Source: Marifrigoribacter sp047730175
GTDB taxonomy: Bacteria; Bacteroidota; Bacteroidia; Flavobacteriales; Flavobacteriaceae
Direction of reading: 5' to 3'
DNA: 64,000 bases
Assembly: GCF_047730175.1 (NCBI RefSeq)
Contig: NZ_CP159833.1
Span: 1,426,001 to 1,490,000 of the forward strand
Numbering within the stretch: position 1 is the stretch's first letter; each line of letters starts with the position of its first letter. A program made the translations under genes and the position numbers. This document shows positions 51,850-61,959 of the stretch, one piece after another. The notes under the pieces were generated by a model. It did no database searches. It had not been told where the DNA came from and worked only from the letters and a program-made list of their open reading frames with translations.

Positions 51850-52605
51850 TTAATCAATTGCCATATAAGGCAAAACATCCTCTAGCGGAATCGTTAGTTC
51901 AATAGGTCCAGAAACATAACTAGCAATTTCATATTGATTGTATAAAATGATAACTTCTTCTTCATAAAATCCAATAGTTTCGGGTAAATGAAAAGTGTCG
52001 TTTTCAAACCAGAACCCTGAGGAGTTAATTGATTCATTTGAAGAAATACTGTATTCTTTTCTGAATAATATTTCTACAAAATCACGAAATTCCTTTTCAT
52101 TTTTAAAAATCTCTTTTGTTGAAAGTTGTTCCCCATTTGTTGTATTACAATTTAAAAAAGTAATAGAACCATAACCATGGGCTCCTCCTGTAAAGATATA
52201 TTGTTGAAGTTCGAAACTTAATAATGAATTAGTCGAGTAGGTTTGACATACCGAAATTTCAGCGAAGTATTCAGAAATTAGATCAGGAAATTCAGCTTTA
52301 TCTTTTTCATAATTCAGTAGAAAATTATTAGCTGCTTCTACAATAGTTTCACTTTGAGGATTGATAGAATCTTCTAATTCTAATGAATTTATAATGAAGC
52401 TATGTATGGAGGAATTTATTTTTTTTGAAATAGGCTTATTCCCTTTTAAAATTATATAATCAACTGAAACCTCAGGACAAGTTTCGGCTTTACAATTACC
52501 ATTAAATACTTCAGTAATAGTTTCAGAAGTAAAAACATGGGTATCTTTATTACAACTTATAAAAAAAGTCATAACTAAAATAAACATGGAAAGTTTTGTA
52601 TTCAT
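51850..52605 (-). CDS. DUF3298/DUF4163 domain lipoprotein
   Basis: Exported 251-residue protein with a lipoprotein signal (MTFFISCNKD, Cys18). The first half resembles DUF4163 and the second half DUF3298, including the FTGGAHGYGS motif and GEQLSTKEIFKNEKEF segment. The two domains together occur in RsiV/PdaC-like proteins that bind cell-wall or lysozyme-type ligands, but here there is no sigma factor nearby. Function unknown. The end is upstream of asd in the same orientation. Confidence 0.8.
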   Translation of the reverse strand: MNTKLSMFILVMTFFISCNKDTHVFTSETITEVFNGNCKAETCPEVSVDYIILKGNKPISKKINSSIHSFIINSLELEDSINPQSETIVEAANNFLLNYEKDKAEFPDLISEYFAEISVCQTYSTNSLLSFELQQYIFTGGAHGYGSITFLNCNTTNGEQLSTKEIFKNEKEFRDFVEILFRKEYSISSNESINSSGFWFENDTFHLPETIGFYEEEVIILYNQYEIASYVSGPIELTIPLEDVLPYMAID

Positions 52606-52752
52606 AAGTTAAAAGTACAACGATTAATACCCTTTAAGAATTGTTTTCAAAATTAATTATTTTTATTAAAATAAATATGAATCCTAATGGAATTATAAAA
52701 TTGATCAAATTCACAATTGAAACTATTAAGTTTTTTTTTAAATACTTAGAAA

Positions 52753-53891
52753 ATGAAATTTAATACAAAAACTATACATGGAGGTCAGGAACATGATAAG
52801 GCATATGGAGCTGTAATGCCTCCAATTTATCAAACCACTACGTGTGCACAATCAACTCCTGGAGGCCATAAAGGTTTTCAATATTCAAGGACAAATAATC
52901 CTACCAGATCGGCACTAGAAAATCATTTGCTAGCTTAGAGAATGGAAATTATGGTTTGACTTTTGGTAGTGGATTGGCTGCAATAGACGCGGTAATGAAA
53001 TTATTAAAACATGGTGATGAGGTAGTGTCTACCAATGATTTATATGGAGGTACGTACCGTTTGTTCACTAAAATCTATGAAAGCTTTGGGGTAAAGTTTC
53101 ATTTTATAGGAATGGAAAATGCTTCTAAGATTGAGGAATATGTAAACGAAAACACAAAGCTTATTTGGATTGAAACACCAACGAATCCAATGTTAAATAT
53201 TATTGATATTAAATCTGCAGCTGAAATTGCTAAAAAGCATGAGATACTATTAGCTGTGGATAATACTTTTGCAACACCTTACTTACAAAGACCCTTAGAT
53301 CTAGGAGCTGATATTGTAATGCATAGTGCTACAAAATATCTTGGAGGTCACAGTGATGTTGTTATGGGAGCCCTTGTGGTTAAAGAAAAAGAGCTAGCAG
53401 ATCAATTATATTTTATTCAAAATGCAAGCGGTGGTATATGTGGACCACAAGATAGTTTTTTAATGCTTAGAGGTATTAAAACCTTACATGTTCGTATGCA
53501 AAGGCATTGTGAAAATGGTAAAGCAGTTGCAAACTATTTAGTACATCATCCAAAAATTGAAAAGGTATACTGGCCTGGATTTGAAAGTCATCCAAATCAT
53601 GAAATAGCAAAAGATCAAATGGATGATTTTGGTGGAATGATTTCTTTTGTAACTAAAGGGAATGATTATAATAAAGCTATTAAAATAGTAGAGAATTTAA
53701 AAATATTTACACTAGCTGAAAGTTTAGGAGGTGTTGAAAGTCTTTCAGGACATCCAGCAAGTATGACACATGCAAGTATTCCAAAAGAAGAAAGAGAAAA
53801 AACGGGTGTGGTAGATTCTTTAATTAGATTAAGTGTGGGTATTGAAGATGAAGAAGATTTAATCGAAGATTTAAGACAAGCTATAGGATAG
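52753..53891 (+). pseudogene. Trans-sulfuration PLP enzyme (cystathionine gamma-synthase/lyase), frameshifted
   Basis: A gene for a Cys/Met-metabolism PLP enzyme split by one frameshift. The first part (52753-52938) encodes FNTKTIHGGQEHD and YSRTNNPTRSALENH, then hits a stop. Re-adding a single G near 52930 gives the expected HLASLENGNYGLTFGSGLA and joins the second part (from about 52956), which carries the PLP lysine in HSATKYLGGHSDV and the SLGGVESL signature. The full product would be about 380 residues. It would act in methionine or cysteine synthesis. Mutation, assembly error or recoding cannot be told apart here. Confidence 0.85.
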
Positions 53892-53918
53892 TTCTTGTAA
53901 AATAAAATAGCGATGAAT

Positions 53919-53950
53919 AAAAAAGCCGTCTTAAAAAGACGGCTTTTTTA
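53919..53950. terminator. Bidirectional terminator
   Basis: AAAAAAGCCGTCTT pairs with AAGACGGCTTTTTT around AAA, flanked by A and T runs, between two convergent genes. Confidence 0.93.
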
Positions 53951-53969
53951 TTTTATATACAGGCTTGAT

Positions 53970-54776
53970 TTAATCTATGTAATAGATATACCCAAAATTT
54001 AACCAATAAATCCATTCATTTGCTTTGTTCTCAGGAACTGCTACGCCATCATTATTGTCGATAGAAGGGTTTAAACCATCTACCCAATCAGAAAAATAAT
54101 ACTGCCATCTACCGTCCAACATTAAATCACTCATTGGAGTTAATTTGTATCGAATACCTACACTAGCAACAACAGACCATGTGTTATCAGCTTCTTGTTG
54201 AAAAGCTCCAAGATATTTATCTGGAGTTGAAACAGGGGTGTTTAAAGGACCTAAGTCTGAATAAATTTCTGGATCAAAATTAACCCAATGAACTCCTAAA
54301 CTTATAAAAGGGGCTATTTTGTGTGTTGCAGAACCAGATTGAAAATTACGAATACTAAAAGGGTAGTATTCAATTTGAGAGCCTATATCAAAAACAGCGG
54401 TAGAACCTTTCATAGCTCTTAATTTATCCGCAAATAAACTGGTTTCACTAGGGTCTACCCATCTTCCAAAGTGACCTAGATTTGTTTTGTGGTAATCTAT
54501 TTCATTTCTTACTTTGAAATGATCGTTGAAATATTTATCGCGCGTATAACAGTTACAGTCTGCTCTGTAAGCAAAATTCATAAAATGTATTAGACCGATT
54601 CCAAAACCAACGTTTCCTGCATTGGTTTCAAAATTACTTCGTTGGCCAAAATCTGAGTAAAAAACGACGGGACCTGTTATGATTCCTACTTCATGAGAAA
54701 AGCCGAACTGACTGTGGGCTTCTTGTTTTGAAAAGAAAATAAATAGTAACACCAATAACAATATTCTGGCATTCAT
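53970..54776 (-). CDS. THC0290_0291 family outer-membrane-type protein
   Basis: A 268-residue exported protein with a signal peptide (ending QEAHSQ). The mature part has strands FSHEVGIITGPVVFYSDFGQRS, a conserved FAYRADCNCYTRDKYFNDHFK segment and a C-terminal WIYWLNFGYIYYI end, typical of a barrel. It matches the family that NCBI calls THC0290_0291, conserved next to gdhA in Flavobacteriaceae. Function is unknown. Transcribed divergently from gdhA. Confidence 0.7.
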   Translation of the reverse strand: MNARILLLVLLFIFFSKQEAHSQFGFSHEVGIITGPVVFYSDFGQRSNFETNAGNVGFGIGLIHFMNFAYRADCNCYTRDKYFNDHFKVRNEIDYHKTNLGHFGRWVDPSETSLFADKLRAMKGSTAVFDIGSQIEYYPFSIRNFQSGSATHKIAPFISLGVHWVNFDPEIYSDLGPLNTPVSTPDKYLGAFQQEADNTWSVVASVGIRYKLTPMSDLMLDGRWQYYFSDWVDGLNPSIDNNDGVAVPENKANEWIYWLNFGYIYYID

Positions 54777-54884
54777 ATTAGTATAGGTTTAGTTTGAGAC
54801 GTAACAAATATATAAAAACATATTTAACAGTGAAATATATTAGAGATATTTAGCATATTTAAAAAAAAATAGAAACACATTTTT

Positions 54885-54892
54885 TATATTTG
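54885..54892 (+). promoter_or_regulatory. Putative -7 box for gdhA
   Basis: TATATTTG, an exact TAnnTTTG match, 40 bases upstream of the gdhA ATG at 54933. Confidence 0.5.
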
Positions 54893-54932
54893 CACCTTGA
54901 TTAACGATAACATTTCTATTAAATTTTTACCT

Positions 54933-56276
54933 ATGAAAGAAAGTATAACAGATTTCATTTCTAAAGTTGAAAAAATGAATCCTAATGAGCCTGAATTTAT
55001 TCAAGCCGTTACAGAAGTAGCAGAAACCGTAATTCCTTTTATCGAGGAAAACGAAATGTATCAAAACAAAAAGCTGCTTGAGCGCATGGTAGAGCCAGAG
55101 CGTACAATTATGTTTAGAGTTGCTTGGACAGATGATCAAGGAGAAATACATGTTAATAAAGGATACCGTGTTGAATTTAATTCAGCAATTGGGCCCTATA
55201 AAGGTGGCTTAAGATTTCATCCTTCTGTTAACTTAAGTATTTTAAAGTTTCTTGGTTTTGAGCAAGTATTTAAAAATAGTCTTACAACACTTCCTATGGG
55301 TGGTGGAAAAGGGGGATCAGATTTTAACCCGAAAGGAAAGACTGATTCTGAAGTAATGCGTTTTTGTCAAAGCTTTATGACAGAATTATCTAGACATATA
55401 GGGCCAAATACAGATGTTCCAGCTGGAGATATAGGTGTTGGTGGACGTGAAATTGGTTATATGTTTGGTCAATACAAACGTTTAAGAAATGAATTCACTG
55501 GAGTACTTACAGGAAAAGGTCTTTCTTTTGGAGGATCATTAATACGTCCTGAAGCGACAGGATATGGAACGGTATATTTTGCGAAAGATATGCTAGAAAC
55601 TCAAGGTGAAAGTTTTGATGGAAAAACTGTGGTTGTTTCTGGTTCTGGAAACGTAGCACAATTTGCAGTTGAGAAAGTAATTGAATTTGGAGGAAAAGTT
55701 GTTACTATGTCAGATTCTTCTGGTTATATATATGATGAAGAAGGAATTAATAAGGAAAAATTAGATTTTATAATGAATCTTAAAAATGTGAAGCGAGGTA
55801 GGGTTAGTGAATATGTAACTAAATACCCTTCTGCAAAATTCTTTGAAGGTCAAAGACCTTGGGGAATTAATTGCGATATAGCTTTACCTTGTGCTACACA
55901 AAATGAACTTAATGAAGATGAAGCTAAAACATTAGCAAGTAATGACTGTATGTGTATTGCTGAAGGAGCTAATATGCCTTGTACACCAGATGCAATTGCT
56001 GTATTCCATGAAAATAAAATGTTATTTTCTCCTGGTAAAGCCTCTAATGCTGGAGGTGTTGCAACTTCAGGGCTTGAAATGTCACAAAATTCATTGCGTT
56101 TAAGTTGGACTTCACAAGAGGTGGATGAAAAATTACAAACTATTATGCATGATATCCATACTGCATGTGTGAAATATGGTAAAGATGGTGATGGCTATGT
56201 GGATTATGTAAGAGGTGCAAATGTTGCTGGTTTTGTAAAAATTGCAGATGCTATGCTGGCACAAGGAGTGGTATAA
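54933..56276 (+). CDS. gdhA: NADP-specific glutamate dehydrogenase
   Basis: Hexameric enzyme assimilating ammonia into glutamate. The 447-residue protein starts MKESITDFISKVE; an in-frame TTG at 54897 is rejected because it lies just 4 bases after the promoter box at 54885-54892. Conserved features are GPYKGGLRFHPSVN, the catalytic GGGKGGSDFNPKGK, PAGDIGVGGREIGYM and the Rossmann-type GSGNVAQFAVEK. Length is typical of the GdhA type. It is monocistronic, with a strong terminator. Confidence 0.97.
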   Translation: MKESITDFISKVEKMNPNEPEFIQAVTEVAETVIPFIEENEMYQNKKLLERMVEPERTIMFRVAWTDDQGEIHVNKGYRVEFNSAIGPYKGGLRFHPSVNLSILKFLGFEQVFKNSLTTLPMGGGKGGSDFNPKGKTDSEVMRFCQSFMTELSRHIGPNTDVPAGDIGVGGREIGYMFGQYKRLRNEFTGVLTGKGLSFGGSLIRPEATGYGTVYFAKDMLETQGESFDGKTVVVSGSGNVAQFAVEKVIEFGGKVVTMSDSSGYIYDEEGINKEKLDFIMNLKNVKRGRVSEYVTKYPSAKFFEGQRPWGINCDIALPCATQNELNEDEAKTLASNDCMCIAEGANMPCTPDAIAVFHENKMLFSPGKASNAGGVATSGLEMSQNSLRLSWTSQEVDEKLQTIMHDIHTACVKYGKDGDGYVDYVRGANVAGFVKIADAMLAQGVV

Positions 56277-56299
56277 CATCTATTAAAAATAGTTATTAA

Positions 56300-56340
56300 A
56301 AATAGGTTGTCTTCTTTAAAGACAACCTATTTCATTTTTT
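56300..56340 (+). terminator. Terminator of gdhA
   Basis: AAATAGGTTGTCTT pairs with AAGACAACCTATTT and is followed by a T-rich tail. Confidence 0.93.
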
Positions 56341-56396
56341 ATCCTGCAATAAATAGTATTTTAGCGTGTTATATTATTTGAAAATAATTATTTTTT

Positions 56397-58685
56397 ATGA
56401 AGCAACTAGGTACCCTTTTCATTTTATTACTTTCTCAATTTATAGTTGCGCAAAATTTTGAAACTACGTGGACAGGTTATTTTTCATATGTATCTGTAAA
56501 AAGTATTTCACAAGGCAATGATAAAATTTATGTAGCGTCTGAAAACGCTGTGTTTACTTATGACTTATCTACCCAAGAGTTAAGTACAATTTCTGCAATT
56601 AATGGTCTTTCGGGAGAAGCAATTTCTACTATTCATTATAGTGATGATACTGGTTTGTTAATCATTGGGTATGAAAATGGATTGATTGAAATTGTAATAG
56701 ATGGAGAAGAAGAAGTTTTGCAAGTTGTAGATATTCTTGATAAACAAACGATTCCACCAAATCAAAAACGTATTAACCATTTTAATGAATATCAAGGGAG
56801 AATATATATAGCTACAAAGTTTGGGATATCCGTTTATGATCTAGAAAATTTAGAGTTTGGTGACACCTATTTTATTGGAAATTTAGGGGCGCAAATTAAT
56901 ATTTCTCAAACAACAGTTTTTGGAGATTATATTTATGCAGCTACTACTGAAAATGGAATACGTGGAGCTTTAGTTAATGATGATAATATAATAGATTATC
57001 AGGCTTGGAATTTATATGAATCAGGTAGTTTTAATGGAATTCAAATATTAGGTTCAGAATTATATGTAGCAAGAAACGACAATAAAGTTTTTGAGTTTAT
57101 ACCAGGATCAGGAATAAATCAAGTGCTTAGTTTTAGCACTTCTATTGTAGATTTTATTGTAAAAAATGACCTATTAACTATTACAACTCCAAATGCTATA
57201 CAAGCATATTCTGATGGGTTTACTTTAGAAGCTTTAGTTACTTCGGTTCCAGATATAGACTACACATTACAAGCAGGTATTTCATATAATAATAATTTTT
57301 ATATGGGAACTACCGAACATGGAGTATTAGCTGTTCCATTTGGATCTCAACAATCAACTCAACTCTTGCCTGATGGTCCCATAAATAATCATCCTTTTTC
57401 AATTGATGCTTCCCCAGGTCAATTATGGGTAAATTTTGGTGATGTAACTGTATTTTTTAATCCTTATCCCTTAACAAGAATAGGAATTAGTCATTTAAAA
57501 GATGACGAGTGGTCAAATTATTCATATGATGATATAAAAGAATCATTAGGGGTAGATGATGTAAATGATTTAGTGTACACAACGATTAACCCTGAAAATC
57601 CAAATGAAGTCTATATGTCTTCTTTTCAGAAAGGATTGATGAAAATAGTTGATAATGAACCAAGTATTTTATTTGATGAAACAAATAGTCCTTTAATAGT
57701 GCCATTTGATAATGATGCATTAGGACTTCGAATTTTTGGTTCAGATTTTGACAAAGACGGAAATTTATGGTTCGTTCAATCTAGGTCTGAAGAAGGACTT
57801 GTAAAATTGACTCCCAATGGTCAATTTCAAATGTTTGATACTTCAAGTATTATTGTGCCACAAGATTTAAGCGAAGTAAAAGTAAGTAGAGAAGGCACTG
57901 TTTTTTTTGGAGCTTTAGAAGAAGGTTTGGTTGGTTATAACCCTACAAGCAATCTATTTAATGTAATTTCTAGCGGAGTTGGGAATGGAAATTTACCCAC
58001 AAAAAATGTGAGGGCTTTAGCATTTGATAATCAAAATAGGCTTTGGATTGGTACCTTAAGTGGATTGCGTGTTTTGTTTAATGTTGGAGGGTTTTTTAAT
58101 GAAGGGAATGAAATAGAATCACAAGCAATTATTATATTAGAAAACGGAGTAGCTCAAGAATTATTATTTCAACAATCTGTTACAGATATTGAGGTAGATG
58201 GCTCAAATAATAAATGGGTAGCAACAGCCACCTCTGGAGTGTTTTATTTATCGTCAAACGGTCAAGAAACAATCCATAGATTTACAACAGAAAATTCACC
58301 ATTGCCCTCAGATAATGTTCAGGACATTGCGATCGATGATCTTTCGGGGGTTGTATATTTTGCAACTGCAGATGGTTTGGTTGCTTTTAATGGAACCTCA
58401 ACGGCTCCTAGAGAAGATTTAGAAGAAGTATATTCTTTTCCTAATCCCGTAAGACCAGGTTTTGATGGAAATGTAACTATAGATGGATTAACTGCGAATG
58501 CAAATGTAAAAATAACCGATATTACTGGAAGCCTTGTTTTTGAAACTACCTCTGAAGGAGGTAGTGTATTATGGGACACAACAGCTTTTGGAAAATATAA
58601 AGTAGCCTCTGGAGTGTATTTAATTTTAGTAACAACTAGTGATGCATTAGAAACCAAAGTAGCTAAATTAATGATCATTCGCTGA
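56397..58685 (+). CDS. porZ: Type IX secretion system protein PorZ
   Basis: Cell-surface component of the T9SS attachment complex, which presents anionic LPS for cargo anchoring. The 762-residue protein has a signal peptide (ending FIVAQ), two seven-bladed-like propellers with short repeats such as KIYVASENAVFTYDL, NRLWIGTLSGL and VYFATADGLVAFNG, and a C-terminal T9SS sorting domain from about residue 680 (VYSFPNPVRPGFDGN). The size, propeller pair, tail and the recO gene directly downstream match flavobacterial PorZ. Overlaps recO by one base. Confidence 0.8.
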   Translation: MKQLGTLFILLLSQFIVAQNFETTWTGYFSYVSVKSISQGNDKIYVASENAVFTYDLSTQELSTISAINGLSGEAISTIHYSDDTGLLIIGYENGLIEIVIDGEEEVLQVVDILDKQTIPPNQKRINHFNEYQGRIYIATKFGISVYDLENLEFGDTYFIGNLGAQINISQTTVFGDYIYAATTENGIRGALVNDDNIIDYQAWNLYESGSFNGIQILGSELYVARNDNKVFEFIPGSGINQVLSFSTSIVDFIVKNDLLTITTPNAIQAYSDGFTLEALVTSVPDIDYTLQAGISYNNNFYMGTTEHGVLAVPFGSQQSTQLLPDGPINNHPFSIDASPGQLWVNFGDVTVFFNPYPLTRIGISHLKDDEWSNYSYDDIKESLGVDDVNDLVYTTINPENPNEVYMSSFQKGLMKIVDNEPSILFDETNSPLIVPFDNDALGLRIFGSDFDKDGNLWFVQSRSEEGLVKLTPNGQFQMFDTSSIIVPQDLSEVKVSREGTVFFGALEEGLVGYNPTSNLFNVISSGVGNGNLPTKNVRALAFDNQNRLWIGTLSGLRVLFNVGGFFNEGNEIESQAIIILENGVAQELLFQQSVTDIEVDGSNNKWVATATSGVFYLSSNGQETIHRFTTENSPLPSDNVQDIAIDDLSGVVYFATADGLVAFNGTSTAPREDLEEVYSFPNPVRPGFDGNVTIDGLTANANVKITDITGSLVFETTSEGGSVLWDTTAFGKYKVASGVYLILVTTSDALETKVAKLMIIR

Positions 58686-59404
58686 TGGTTGTCTCTACCA
58701 AAGCCATTGTAATCTCATCATTAAAATATGCAGAATCCGATTTAATAGTCACTTGCTATACAGAAGTTTCAGGCTTAAAAACATATTTATTAAAAAGAAT
58801 ATTATCTTCAAAAAGAGGTAAGCTCAGAACCTCTCATTTTCAACCATTAACTCAATTAGAAATAGTCGCTTTTCATAAAGATAAAGGTACTCTTGAGCAA
58901 ATTCGAGAAGCAAAAGTTATTATACCATATCAAACCTTACATACAAACATTTTAAAAGGCACTTTAGTTCTTTTTATCTCTGAAGTCTTGAAAAATGCAA
59001 TTCATGAAGAATCTAACGATGTTTCACTTTATAAATATTTAACAGATTCTTTAAATTGGTTAGATGTAAATGATGAAATTGCTAATTTTCATATTCTGTT
59101 TTTATTGAATTTATCTTCTCATTTAGGCTTCTTTCCTGATCATTCTACAGTTGAACATTCTTATTTTAATTTATTAGAAGGAAATTTTCAAAACAAGGAA
59201 ACAAATAAATACTGTAAACAAGGAACATTAATAGAATATTTTAAACTGTTTTTCGGCATAAATTTTGATATCATGTCACAGATAAAAATGCATAAAAAAG
59301 AACGATTAGAGCTCTTAAATTTGCTTTTAGAGTATTATCAATTACATTTGCACGGCTTTAAAAAACCAAAGTCAGTTTTAATATTAAATCAATTATTTCG
59401 TTAA
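58685..59404 (+). CDS. recO: DNA repair protein RecO
   Basis: Recombination mediator loading RecA with RecF/RecR. The 239-residue protein has the N-terminal OB-fold (TKAIVISSLKYAESDLIVTCYT) and a helical C-terminal domain containing NFHILFLLNLSSHLGFFP. The zinc-binding cysteines of some RecO proteins are absent, as usual in Bacteroidota. It overlaps porZ and is followed 2 bases later by a TonB-dependent receptor. Confidence 0.92.
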   Translation: MVVSTKAIVISSLKYAESDLIVTCYTEVSGLKTYLLKRILSSKRGKLRTSHFQPLTQLEIVAFHKDKGTLEQIREAKVIIPYQTLHTNILKGTLVLFISEVLKNAIHEESNDVSLYKYLTDSLNWLDVNDEIANFHILFLLNLSSHLGFFPDHSTVEHSYFNLLEGNFQNKETNKYCKQGTLIEYFKLFFGINFDIMSQIKMHKKERLELLNLLLEYYQLHLHGFKKPKSVLILNQLFR

Positions 59405-59406
59405 GA

Positions 59407-61803
59407 ATGAGATTACTTTTATTCCTATTTTTAGTAAATTTTTTTTCAGTACAATCCCAGAATATTCAAGTTGTTGAAGAAGATAATCGCTTTCCAATTG
59501 CAGGAGTAGCTGTTTATAATTCTAGTAAAGATAAAAGTGGAATCACAGATTTTGATGGTTATGTAGAGATTTCAAAATTTTATGAAGATGAAGAAATTAC
59601 ATTTCAGCATATTTCTTACACCACTGTGTCAATAACTAAAAGCGAAATTCTTCCAAACGGAAATATAGTAGTACTGGGAAGCAATGCAAATGCATTGGAT
59701 GAAATTGTACTTTCAGTTGCAAAATTTGCTCAAAGCAAAAAAGATATTCCTCAAAAAATAAATAGTATTACAAGTGATGATATTTCGTTTAGAAATCCAC
59801 AAACTTCTGCAGATTTATTAAAAAGCAGTGGGAGTGTGTTTATCCAAAAAAGTCAATTAGGAGGAGGAAGCCCTTTAATTAGAGGTTTCTCAACAAATAG
59901 ACTTCTTATAGCTGTAGATGGTGTGCGTTTTAATACCGCCATTTTTAGAGGTGGAAATGTTCAAAATGTAATATCTATAGATCCATTTGCTATTGAAAGA
60001 ACCGAAGTAGTATTAGGTCCTGGATCGGTTGTATATGGTAGTGACGCCATGGGAGGCGTAATGAATTTTTATACTAAAAAACCAAAATTTTCATTTGTAG
60101 ATGGTATTTCTTTTTCAGGGAATGCAACAGCAAGATATTCTTCAGCAAGTAATGAAAAAACTGGACATCTTGATTTCAATATTGGTCTTAAAGAATGGTC
60201 ATTTTTAACGAGTGCATCCTATACGGATTTTGATGACCTAAGAATGGGTTCCAATGGACCCGATGATTTTTTAAGGTATGACTATCAAACTACCCTAAAT
60301 GGAGAAGATATTACGGTAGTAAACCCTAAGCCAAAAGAACAAGTTAATACTGGTTACGATCAAATTAATTTGATGCAAAAAATACGTTATATGCATTCAG
60401 ATTCATGGGATTTTAATTTAGGTTTATTTTATACAGCTACAAGTAGGTATCCACGTTATGATCGATTAACGCGTAAAAAAGATGAAGAATTTAGGGCAGC
60501 AGTTTGGGATTATAGCCCACAAGAATGGATCAATGGAAATTTACAGATTTCAAATGTAGGCACTTCATTTTATGATAAAAGTATTTTTACATTATCCTAT
60601 CAAAAATTTACTGAAGGTAGAATAGATAGAGATTATGGTGAAATAGAAGAATTCGAAACTAAAGAGGTGGTTGATGCTTATACTGCAGCCTTAGACTTCA
60701 CTAAAAAATTAGGAAAAACAAAACTTTTTTATGGAGTTGAATATGTAAATAACCTAGTAAATTCTGAAGGAAAACAAACCGATATTACCACTGGAGAAGT
60801 TCAAGAAACTGCTTCAAGATATCCAGATGGTTCTACATGGCAATCGATTGCGGCTTATGGATCATTGCAATGGAAATTTTCTGAAAAAGCATCTTTACTA
60901 TCAGGATTAAGATACAATCATATTTTAGTTGATGCCGAATTTGATTCTCCTTTTTATGATTTTCCTTTTTCTAAAGCAAATATAGATACTGGCGCATTAA
61001 CTGGAAGTATTGGAATAACATGGCAACCTAGTAAAATTTTAGGATGGAAAACAAATTTTTCAACTGCATTTAGAGCACCAAATATAGACGATGTTGGAAA
61101 AATATTCGATAGTGAACCAGGATCTGTTGTAGTGCCAAATCCAGATTTAGAAGCCGAATACGCTTACAATTATGAAATAGGAGCTACCCTTAATTTTGAC
61201 GATGTTGTTGAATTAGATATAACAGCTTATTATACCTATTTGAAAGACGCTTTGGTAAGAAGAGATTTCAATATAAATGGTGAAACTGAAATTGAATATC
61301 AAGGTGAGCTAAGTAATGTACAGGCAATTCAAAACGCAAGTGAAGCTACAATTTATGGCTTTGAAGCTGGATTAAAAGTTAATTTTTCTGATCATTTAAA
61401 CTTAACTTCAAGTTATAGTATTACGGATGGTTCTCAAAACGAAGAAGATGGAACCACCTCTCCAATACGTCATGCTGCCCCTCAATTTGGTAATTCTCAT
61501 TTAATTTGGAAAGGTAAAAAGTTGAAACTCGATGCTTTTGCAGAATATAGTGGAGGATTTAATAATGAAGAATTAGCAATAAGTCAACAAAATTCGCCTC
61601 ATTTGTATGCGCTGGATACTAATGGAAATCCTTACTCACCCTCATGGTATACGCTAAATTTAGGAGCAGAATATAAGTTTACTAAAGCCATTCGAGCGAA
61701 TGTAACTTTAGAGAATTTAACGGATCAACGTTATAGAACTTATTCATCAGGTATTGCAGCAGCAGGAAGAAACTTCATTGTTGCCTTGAGTTATAGTTTT
61801 TAA
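59407..61803 (+). CDS. TonB-dependent receptor
   Basis: Outer-membrane receptor of 798 residues. After the signal peptide (ending FFSVQS) come a CarboxypepD_reg-like domain (about 22-95), a plug with the SADLLKSSGSVFIQKSQLGGGSPLIRG and VEVVLGPGSVVYGSDAMGGVMNF-type motifs and a 22-strand barrel ending YRTYSSGIAAAGRNFIVALSYSF. The plug and C-terminal motif fit ligand-gated uptake of iron chelates or vitamins, but the ligand is unknown. It is co-directional with porZ and recO, starting 2 bases after recO. Confidence 0.9.
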   Translation: MRLLLFLFLVNFFSVQSQNIQVVEEDNRFPIAGVAVYNSSKDKSGITDFDGYVEISKFYEDEEITFQHISYTTVSITKSEILPNGNIVVLGSNANALDEIVLSVAKFAQSKKDIPQKINSITSDDISFRNPQTSADLLKSSGSVFIQKSQLGGGSPLIRGFSTNRLLIAVDGVRFNTAIFRGGNVQNVISIDPFAIERTEVVLGPGSVVYGSDAMGGVMNFYTKKPKFSFVDGISFSGNATARYSSASNEKTGHLDFNIGLKEWSFLTSASYTDFDDLRMGSNGPDDFLRYDYQTTLNGEDITVVNPKPKEQVNTGYDQINLMQKIRYMHSDSWDFNLGLFYTATSRYPRYDRLTRKKDEEFRAAVWDYSPQEWINGNLQISNVGTSFYDKSIFTLSYQKFTEGRIDRDYGEIEEFETKEVVDAYTAALDFTKKLGKTKLFYGVEYVNNLVNSEGKQTDITTGEVQETASRYPDGSTWQSIAAYGSLQWKFSEKASLLSGLRYNHILVDAEFDSPFYDFPFSKANIDTGALTGSIGITWQPSKILGWKTNFSTAFRAPNIDDVGKIFDSEPGSVVVPNPDLEAEYAYNYEIGATLNFDDVVELDITAYYTYLKDALVRRDFNINGETEIEYQGELSNVQAIQNASEATIYGFEAGLKVNFSDHLNLTSSYSITDGSQNEEDGTTSPIRHAAPQFGNSHLIWKGKKLKLDAFAEYSGGFNNEELAISQQNSPHLYALDTNGNPYSPSWYTLNLGAEYKFTKAIRANVTLENLTDQRYRTYSSGIAAAGRNFIVALSYSF

Positions 61804-61959
61804 TAAACATTTTTTATTTTCTTAAAAAAGAATAAAACGAAAATAATTTTTTTATCCTATTGTCATTTAATTTAACACACTAATAATCAGGAATTAGCAT
61901 TTTTTTTGAAAAAAAAACTGTTTCTTATGTGTTTCCACTTTTTTTGAAAAACGTATATT

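Noticed and set aside
52680..52752. SAM riboswitch before the trans-sulfuration gene.
   Set aside because: The upstream region is AT-rich without conserved SAM-I or SAM-II/SAM-V motifs.
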